From an archaeon (GTDB lineage: Archaea; Iainarchaeota; Iainarchaeia; Iainarchaeales; CSSED10-239): a DNA stretch of 7,116 bases. Position numbers and translations under genes: made by a program. The notes beneath the pieces are model-generated. The model saw only the letters and a list, made by a program, of their open reading frames with translations, was not told where the DNA came from and searched no databases. The DNA lies in assembly GCA_023230325.1 (NCBI GenBank), contig JALNXN010000024.1, forward strand, positions 1 to 7,116. Reading direction: 5' to 3'. Below, one piece after another: positions 1-4,185 of the stretch (the stretch's first letter is position 1; each line of letters begins with the position of its first letter).

Positions 1-10
1 TAATTTTTAA

Positions 11-433
11 TTACAATTTACTGTAAACATCAATATTTTCTTTGTTAATTTCAATAGTAATAAATTTATTTTCACTTTTTAAAGGAAGCTTTTCAGATAA
101 TATTTCTAAATAATTAAAAAAATATCTTCCTTTAAAATGTCTACTTTCATGAGCAAAATAAATATAACCATCATAGTCTTTACCTTCATAAAAAATCTTA
201 ATTTTACAAAGACCAAAGGATTCTGAGAAATCTTTTCCCCAACAAATATCTTTATAAAAATAATCAAAAATAACTGGTTTTATAAAAAAAGGAAAAATAT
301 CTATATTTATTGTTCCTGAATATAATTTACCTAAATTGGGCAAATCTTTAAAAAAAAGTTTTTGTTTTTCTATAGTGTCTGTAGCAAATCCAAAACCTTT
401 CACTATTTTACCATCTATTTTATAGTTATTCAT
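11..433 (-). CDS. Small barrel protein resembling archaeal CTP-dependent riboflavin kinase (DUF120/RibK-like)
   Basis: The 140-residue protein resembles, by eye, the archaeal RibK family, compact barrels that phosphorylate riboflavin with CTP. The matching features are DGKIVKGFGFA near the start (7-17), SGTINIDI (39-46, the family's conserved GT-L/I-N turn), a strand pattern around YDGYIYF (87-93) followed by a histidine (H95 or H99), LEIL (109-112) and a last strand FITIEI (124-129). The order and length agree with the roughly 130-residue family. The segment between 47 and 75 is unusual (FPFFIKPVIFDYFY), however, and the glycine-rich early loop is less complete than in true kinases. It may therefore be a divergent or non-catalytic member with another ligand. 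No riboflavin genes are nearby. The gene follows copy C of the helicase-end repeat. A longer start at 445 is possible but has no ribosome binding site. The gene is complete; its TAA is at 13-11. Confidence 0.75.
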   Translation of the reverse strand: MNNYKIDGKIVKGFGFATDTIEKQKLFFKDLPNLGKLYSGTINIDIFPFFIKPVIFDYFYKDICWGKDFSESFGLCKIKIFYEGKDYDGYIYFAHESRHFKGRYFFNYLEILSEKLPLKSENKFITIEINKENIDVYSKL

Positions 434-437
434 AATT

Positions 438-442
438 TCACC
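438..442 (-). promoter_or_regulatory. Ribosome binding site choosing the internal ATG
   Basis: The minus strand reads GGTGA followed by four bases and ATG at 433. The alternative in-frame ATG at 445 has no such motif upstream. This favours 433 as the start and makes the first four codons of the longer reading part of the leader. The spacing is short, so the choice is not certain. Confidence 0.5.
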
Positions 443-459
443 CATTTATTATTAAATAT

Positions 460-507
460 TTATTCTTTCCACTTCGGGCAGTAAAACTTATACCCACAAA
501 ATTTATT
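460..507 (-). repeat. Displaced helicase 3'-end remnant (copy C)
   Basis: The minus strand from 507 to 460 reads NKFCGYKFYCPKWKE then TAA, again in the helicase C-terminal frame, with a TAA (510-508) directly upstream. The 35-base core at 465-499 differs from the in-place copy at a single base (A to C on the plus strand, a silent proline codon change). It begins only nine bases past the stop of the 205-residue nuclease gene and ends some 26 bases before the next start codon. Copies B and C share the WKE ending, whereas the intact gene ends WKVE. Confidence 0.88.
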
Positions 508-516
508 TTATTAAAA

Positions 517-1134
517 CTATTTTACTTTTATAACAAAATATTTCAAATTATTTTTAATTAGTTTCCAATCTATTTTATAATTTTGTTTTAAACATATAAC
601 TTTATCTTTTTTTCCTGTTGGTTTTTTAATACGCGTAATAAATTCTTTCTTTTTTCGAAACCAATAATAAATTGATCCTTTTTTTCCTTCAGAACCCCAA
701 AAATTTGGATCATCTGCAAATACAATAAATAAATTTTCTTTGTATCCTTCTTTAGTTAATTGTTCTAAAAACTTTAAATCTTTAGCAAAACTAAACATTT
801 GTTCAGGATATTGTCCATTAATAGGATATTTTAATTCAATTGCTAATTTATTTTTAAATAAACCTTTATCTTCAGTAAAAATTACTAAATCTATCTCTTT
901 TTTTTCAAAGTTAGTTTTATTAATTTTTTTATTAAAACAAGTTATATTTCTTTCTAATTGTATTTTATAACTTGGGGGTAATTTGGATCTAAGGAAAATA
1001 GCTAATTCAAATTGAATACTAGCTTCATTATAAATTTCAATTTGTTTATTTCTAATAAGTTCAATGAAATCAGGTATTAAATTATAAATATATCCACTAA
1101 TATTTTTTTCAATTAATATTTTTAATTTAGTCAT
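517..1134 (-). CDS. PD-(D/E)XK-fold nuclease-like protein
   Basis: The 205-residue protein carries a recognisable PD-(D/E)XK core. A conserved glutamate sits in the N-terminal helix (E37 in NEASIQFELAIFLR), an acidic strand follows (EIDLVIF, D82), then the E-x-K strand (AIELKYP, E100 and K102) and a following helix with Q112 and D119 (PEQMFSFAKDLKFLEQL). All the expected metal-binding and catalytic positions are present, so it could cleave DNA. The C-terminal third is strongly basic (for example WFRKKKEF and KKPTGKKDK) and may bind nucleic acid. No partner, methyltransferase or specificity domain accompanies it. It stands alone between two helicase-end remnants, with copy B just upstream of its start and copy C just after its stop. 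The ATG at 1134 lacks a clear ribosome binding site, so translation may be leaderless or weak. It may be a restriction-like or defence nuclease; the exact family was not identified. Confidence 0.85.
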   Translation of the reverse strand: MTKLKILIEKNISGYIYNLIPDFIELIRNKQIEIYNEASIQFELAIFLRSKLPPSYKIQLERNITCFNKKINKTNFEKKEIDLVIFTEDKGLFKNKLAIELKYPINGQYPEQMFSFAKDLKFLEQLTKEGYKENLFIVFADDPNFWGSEGKKGSIYYWFRKKKEFITRIKKPTGKKDKVICLKQNYKIDWKLIKNNLKYFVIKVK

Positions 1135-1161
1135 ATTTAGTCCGTATTAATTTTAATAATT

Positions 1162-1206
1162 TTCACTCATTCTTTCCACTTAGGACAGTAAAACTTAAAC
1201 CCTTAA
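1162..1206 (-). repeat. Displaced helicase 3'-end remnant (copy B)
   Basis: The minus strand from 1202 to 1167 reads GFKFYCPKWKE then TGA, in the same frame as the helicase C-terminus. A TAA (1205-1203) lies directly upstream, so it is a relic, not a translated gene. Over the 35-base core (1172-1206) it differs from the in-place copy at four positions. The shared TTCACTC just beyond the stop (1162-1168) shows that homology includes non-coding sequence. It lies between the end of the four-gene block and the lone nuclease gene that starts at 1134. Confidence 0.85.
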
Positions 1207-1224
1207 AATATTAAAAATAAATGA

Positions 1225-1245
1225 ATAAGGTATAAAATACCTTAT
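1225..1245 (-). terminator. Hairpin terminator after the 63-codon gene
   Basis: A perfect 9-bp inverted repeat, ATAAGGTAT and ATACCTTAT with a three-base loop, begins seven bases after the TAA at 1252-1254. On the transcribed strand it is followed by a T-rich run (TTCATTTATTTTTAATATTTT). The stem holds only two G-C pairs, so it is weak as an intrinsic terminator. Its position between the operon end and repeat copy B fits the end of a transcription unit. Confidence 0.55.
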
Positions 1246-1251
1246 AAGTCT

Positions 1252-1443
1252 TTATTTTCTAGAGTATTTTACATCCTCCCTTTCTAAAATATCAATTACT
1301 TTTGATACATACGAAGAATCAACCTCAATTATCAAAGGTTGCAACGAACTTACCTTTGCACTATAAACACTATTTATTTTAGATACAATATTATTTTTCT
1401 TAAATTCAGGTGTAGATCTATCAATTTCTATTTTAACTAACAT
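1252..1443 (-). CDS. Free-standing 63-residue paralogue of the membrane protein's C-terminal domain
   Basis: This small soluble protein has no recognised family name. Its pattern of a strand (LVKIEID), a helix, two strands (AKVSSLQ, PLIIEVD), a helix (YVSKVIDILERED) and a last strand (KYSRK) suggests a ferredoxin-like fold. That fold is shared by ACT domains and I9-type protease propeptides. It aligns with residues 163-210 of the preceding protein with one gap and about 16 identities, so it is a real duplicated unit rather than a chance reading frame. The ATG is preceded by a strong GGAGG eight bases upstream (1452-1456). The gene starts 19 bases after the stop of the 210-residue protein and is followed by a hairpin, so it ends the operon. 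Inference: it may bind the same partner as the membrane-anchored copy, or pair with it. I see no catalytic motif. Confidence 0.8.
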   Translation of the reverse strand: MLVKIEIDRSTPEFKKNNIVSKINSVYSAKVSSLQPLIIEVDSSYVSKVIDILEREDVKYSRK

Positions 1444-1462
1444 AATTTATTCCTCCAAAACT

Positions 1463-2095
1463 TTATTTTTTTTCATATTTTATGTTTTCTTTCTCAAATA
1501 ATTCTAAAAGATTACTTAATTGTGAGGAATTAATTTCAACAATAAATGGACTAATTGATTTAATCTTTGAAGAATTAATATTACTTATTTTTTGAGTAAG
1601 TATATTTTTTTCATTTTTTAATAATCTTCCTTTAATTTGAAATATTGATGTACTTTGATTATTATGTAAATCAACATTTTTAGAAGACTCCTTTGATATT
1701 TTAGATATTTTTTTATAAGCACTATAAGCCATAGCACCAGTTAACAATGGATTTTCTTTAGTAAATTCAGAAAATTTTGATTTGTCACCCTTTTTTTTAT
1801 GTGTCACATATTTATAAGCACCATATGCTAAAATACCATCATGAACATCAATATAACTCTCATCTTTATCTTTATTATAAAAAGGATTACCAAAAACCTT
1901 TGAAATACCAATAGATAGAAGGAAAATACTTATAATCATTAATACTATTATAAACTCAGAAACATTATCTCCTTGAGATGACATTCCAATAATACTAACT
2001 ATAAAAAGACCTATACCTACTAATAGTAAGAAAATCCATCTAAATCTTTTTTCAGGATCTGTTTCTTTTGTGTTCATATATCTTTTGAAAGTCAT
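1463..2095 (-). CDS. Two-helix membrane protein with a C-terminal ferredoxin-like domain, nuclease partner candidate
   Basis: The family is not recognised. The 210-residue protein starts with a basic stretch, then two transmembrane helices at about 20-39 and 48-68 separated by a short SSQGDNVSE loop. This predicts both ends in the cytoplasm. Residues 87-102 and 120-135 are two related small-residue/aromatic segments (GILAYGAYKYV and GAMAYSAYKKI). The C-terminal ~60 residues (about 151-210) look like a beta-alpha-beta-beta-alpha-beta unit ending in PFIVEINSSQLSNLLELF and KYEKK. About 38% of this part is identical, by eye, to the 63-residue protein encoded next. The start codon overlaps the stop of the DUF262-DUF1524 gene by four bases, with GTGAT five bases upstream, which supports tight coupling. 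Inference: it tethers or senses for the nuclease at the membrane. A separate housekeeping role cannot be ruled out. Confidence 0.85.
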   Translation of the reverse strand: MTFKRYMNTKETDPEKRFRWIFLLLVGIGLFIVSIIGMSSQGDNVSEFIIVLMIISIFLLSIGISKVFGNPFYNKDKDESYIDVHDGILAYGAYKYVTHKKKGDKSKFSEFTKENPLLTGAMAYSAYKKISKISKESSKNVDLHNNQSTSIFQIKGRLLKNEKNILTQKISNINSSKIKSISPFIVEINSSQLSNLLELFEKENIKYEKK

Positions 2096-3747
2096 AAATT
2101 ATCACTATTTATTATTTTATTAAATTCAGAATGCAAAATTTTAGTTCTTTCTTCAATAAATTGTTCAAAATTTTCTATTTTATATAACTCTTTATTTAAA
2201 GGTAGATAATTCTTATTAAGATATGTTTCATCTCTTGTATTTATCCATTCCTCAAATTTAATATTATTTTTAGTTTCATTGTCATTTGAAGATAATATTT
2301 GTAGATTTCCAATATTATTAATTAAACTATCTGAAAATTTATTTTTTAAAAGACTTTTTGGAAAAATATGATCCACATGAGGAATTGAATATTTATTATT
2401 AGAACTAAAATTGAAATCAGGATACAATAGACTTAATAATAAAAAGTGTTTTGTATCTCTGTAATTAATTTTTGAAAAATCATTAAAATTTAAAGAAATA
2501 CTTTTTCCTGAAGGTAATGAATTATTTAAATCATCTAATGGAAATTCCAAAGAGCTATTATTTTTTATTACATCTCTAAATCTTTTTAATAACTCATCAG
2601 TTTGTCCACTAAATATATTTGTAATTAAAATTGTTAACAACCATTTTTTAATCTTTTTTGTATTTAAAAGATTATTTTTATCTAAAGAGGTATATGATTT
2701 AAAATTATTTTTAAATGTAAAATAAATAATAGGAATTATTGCGTTATTACTGGTCAACATTCTTTTTGAATTAATACCAAAATTTTTTAATAAATCAATA
2801 GTAGTTATGATACTATCTTTAATTTTAAGCCAATTATTTTCAATTAAAGAAATATTTTGAATACCAAAATTATTTACACTATATTTTACATCTTTTTCAA
2901 TTAAAACCAAACAAGTTTTTAATATAAAATCATGATTAAAATTAAAAGAATCATTATTTATAGTATTTAATAAATCTTTAAATTCAGTATAAGCATCTTC
3001 ATTAGACCATCTTAATTTTATTATTGAAAATAATAAATCTGCTTTACTTAATTTTGTTCCACCAGAATTAGTTCTTATAAAAATATCTAAAACTTTATCA
3101 TAATTATCTTCTTTTTCAAGATAATAATTAATAATATCGTCATTACCACAAATAAAATTTAGTTTTTTAATGTTTTTTTCAAGTAATTTTAATTGTGAAC
3201 CTAAAAGCTTATCATTATAATTTTCTTTAAGTTCTTCAACATAATCAAATAATTTATCACTATTTAATAGTGCAAAGTTTTTTACCTTCACCCATAATAT
3301 ATTATTTTCAAAAATAACATCTTCTTTTGATTTAATAAACTTTGACTCATAAATTAATTCTTCATCAGTATATATTTCTTTATTTTCACACAACACATTT
3401 AAATATAATTCTTTACCATTATAACTCCCTTTTAAACCTATTAAAAAAGATTGAAGTCTTTGTTGTCCATCTAAAACTAAATAATATTCATCTTTTGAAT
3501 TATCAGTAGATGTTTCACTTTGTTTATTTTTAGTAAAATCAGTAATAAATTTTATTTTTGAAATATCATATTCTTTTTTAACTTTCCAGAATAAAAAAGT
3601 TCCAATTGGATAACCTCTTAATAGTGAATCATATAATTTATAGATTTGCTCTTCATTCCAAACCATACTTCTTTGTATATGAGGTAAATAATAATTACGA
3701 TCTATTTCATTAACAACTTCTTTTATACTTATTTTTGAATAACTCAT
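2092..3747 (-). CDS. DUF262-DUF1524 (GmrSD-like) HNH nuclease
   Basis: The 551-residue protein has the architecture of GmrSD-family, type IV-like restriction enzymes. In that family an NTP-using DUF262 (ParB/Srx-fold) half controls an HNH half that cuts modified or foreign DNA; SspE and BrxU are characterised relatives. Residues 21-30 read LPHIQRSMVW and 41-54 contain LRGYPIGTFLFW. The signature DGQQR is at 93-97 and the second DUF262 motif FIRTNSGGTKLSKADL at 223-238. The C-terminal DUF1524 nuclease motif is intact: PHVDHIFPKS at 456-465, then NIGNLQIL around 478-485 and NETKNN at 490-495. The ATG at 3747 has AGGTGG seven bases upstream. The stop overlaps the start of the 210-residue membrane protein gene (ATGA), so the two are probably translated together. 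Both active-site regions look complete, so activity is expected. The substrate, such as a particular DNA modification, cannot be read from the sequence. Confidence 0.93.
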   Translation of the reverse strand: MSYSKISIKEVVNEIDRNYYLPHIQRSMVWNEEQIYKLYDSLLRGYPIGTFLFWKVKKEYDISKIKFITDFTKNKQSETSTDNSKDEYYLVLDGQQRLQSFLIGLKGSYNGKELYLNVLCENKEIYTDEELIYESKFIKSKEDVIFENNILWVKVKNFALLNSDKLFDYVEELKENYNDKLLGSQLKLLEKNIKKLNFICGNDDIINYYLEKEDNYDKVLDIFIRTNSGGTKLSKADLLFSIIKLRWSNEDAYTEFKDLLNTINNDSFNFNHDFILKTCLVLIEKDVKYSVNNFGIQNISLIENNWLKIKDSIITTIDLLKNFGINSKRMLTSNNAIIPIIYFTFKNNFKSYTSLDKNNLLNTKKIKKWLLTILITNIFSGQTDELLKRFRDVIKNNSSLEFPLDDLNNSLPSGKSISLNFNDFSKINYRDTKHFLLLSLLYPDFNFSSNNKYSIPHVDHIFPKSLLKNKFSDSLINNIGNLQILSSNDNETKNNIKFEEWINTRDETYLNKNYLPLNKELYKIENFEQFIEERTKILHSEFNKIINSDNL

Positions 3748-3807
3748 ATCTAGCCCACCTTCAATTTAATATTTTTATTTATTTTTACCACAAAATCAAT
3801 TTTTAAA

Positions 3808-3835
3808 ATTATATTTTTATTCAACTTAGTCTAAA
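3808..3835 (-). promoter_or_regulatory. Candidate promoter for the DUF262 operon
   Basis: On the minus strand TATAAT (3813-3808) lies 16 bases after TTTAGA (3835-3830) and about 60 bases before the ATG at 3747. In a bacterium this could be a -10 with a weak -35. In an archaeon the AAAATATAAT stretch could serve as a TATA box. The surrounding 128-base gap is extremely AT-rich, so chance matches are likely. Confidence 0.3.
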
Positions 3836-3875
3836 CTATTCTACACTATATTTGATATTATTTATATTCAAAGGA

Positions 3876-4106
3876 TTAATTTTCTTTATCTGCTAAATTT
3901 GCATATGCTTTATTTTTATTTAAACTATTAGCAACTACACCTAAAGCCACAATAAAAAATATAATTAAATATATCCACATATTACTTGGATTTAAAGGTT
4001 TTAAAATCCATATATAAAATGCAATAGTTCCAATAATTGAAATAACAAGACTAATTATTGAATTTTTTTGAGAATTTGTTAAACTTTTTTCATTTATGTT
4101 AACCAT
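3876..4106 (-). CDS. Small two-helix membrane protein, unknown function
   Basis: I do not recognise a family for this 76-residue protein. Two hydrophobic segments are clear, at about residues 16-35 and 43-60, joined by a short KPLNPSN turn. The ends are polar and lysine-rich, which suggests both termini are cytoplasmic. The start is set by a near-perfect ribosome binding site five bases upstream. The gene begins 36 bases after the helicase stop, and directly after copy A of the helicase-end repeat, so it is the first gene of the accessory block. It is followed by a 128-base gap with a possible separate promoter. Co-transcription with the helicase, or membership of the DUF262 operon, is therefore possible but not shown. 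It could be a small effector, an anchor for the downstream nuclease, or an unrelated membrane protein. Confidence 0.7.
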   Translation of the reverse strand: MVNINEKSLTNSQKNSIISLVISIIGTIAFYIWILKPLNPSNMWIYLIIFFIVALGVVANSLNKNKAYANLADKEN

Positions 4107-4111
4107 TTTTT

Positions 4112-4119
4112 AATCACCT
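4112..4119 (-). promoter_or_regulatory. Ribosome binding site AGGTGATT
   Basis: The minus strand reads AGGTGATT five bases before the ATG at 4106. It matches the rRNA 3' end (complement of ATCACCT) over seven bases. It is the strongest support that the 76-codon membrane protein gene is real. The AGGTGAT register, rather than AGGAGG, is common in methanogenic archaea, a weak hint to the host. Confidence 0.7.
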
Positions 4120-4141
4120 AATTTATAATTTCTTACCTATA

Positions 4142-4185
4142 TTCACTCTACTTTCCACTTAGGGCAGTAAAACTTATACCCACAA
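4142..4185 (-). repeat. In-place copy (A) of the helicase 3'-end repeat
   Basis: This is the source copy of a direct repeat found again at 1162-1206 and 460-507. The 35-base core at 4151-4185 encodes the last helicase residues from the third cluster cysteine through the final valine (CGYKFYCPKWKV). It differs from copy C at one base and from copy B at four. Seven bases at the stop (4142-4148) are also shared with copy B, so the homology runs past the coding end. Confidence 0.9.

Noticed and set aside
446..516. Possible translation of the helicase-end remnants as small peptides or as part of neighbouring genes.
   Set aside because: In both displaced copies a stop codon lies just upstream in the same frame and no start codon precedes the remnant, so they are not expected to be translated.
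740..970. Plus-strand open frame of 76 codons.
   Set aside because: It lies antisense within the PD-(D/E)XK gene, has no ribosome binding site or family likeness, and is a by-product of AT-rich sequence.
3799..3811. AT-only palindrome in the gap upstream of the DUF262 gene, considered as an operator.
   Set aside because: It consists only of A and T in a gap made almost entirely of A and T, so it is expected by chance.
460..4185. The three direct repeats as a CRISPR array or insertion-sequence ends.
   Set aside because: Spacing is 0.7 and 3 kb with genes between, the repeats are in direct orientation, and they encode the helicase C-terminus. No transposase or cas gene is present.
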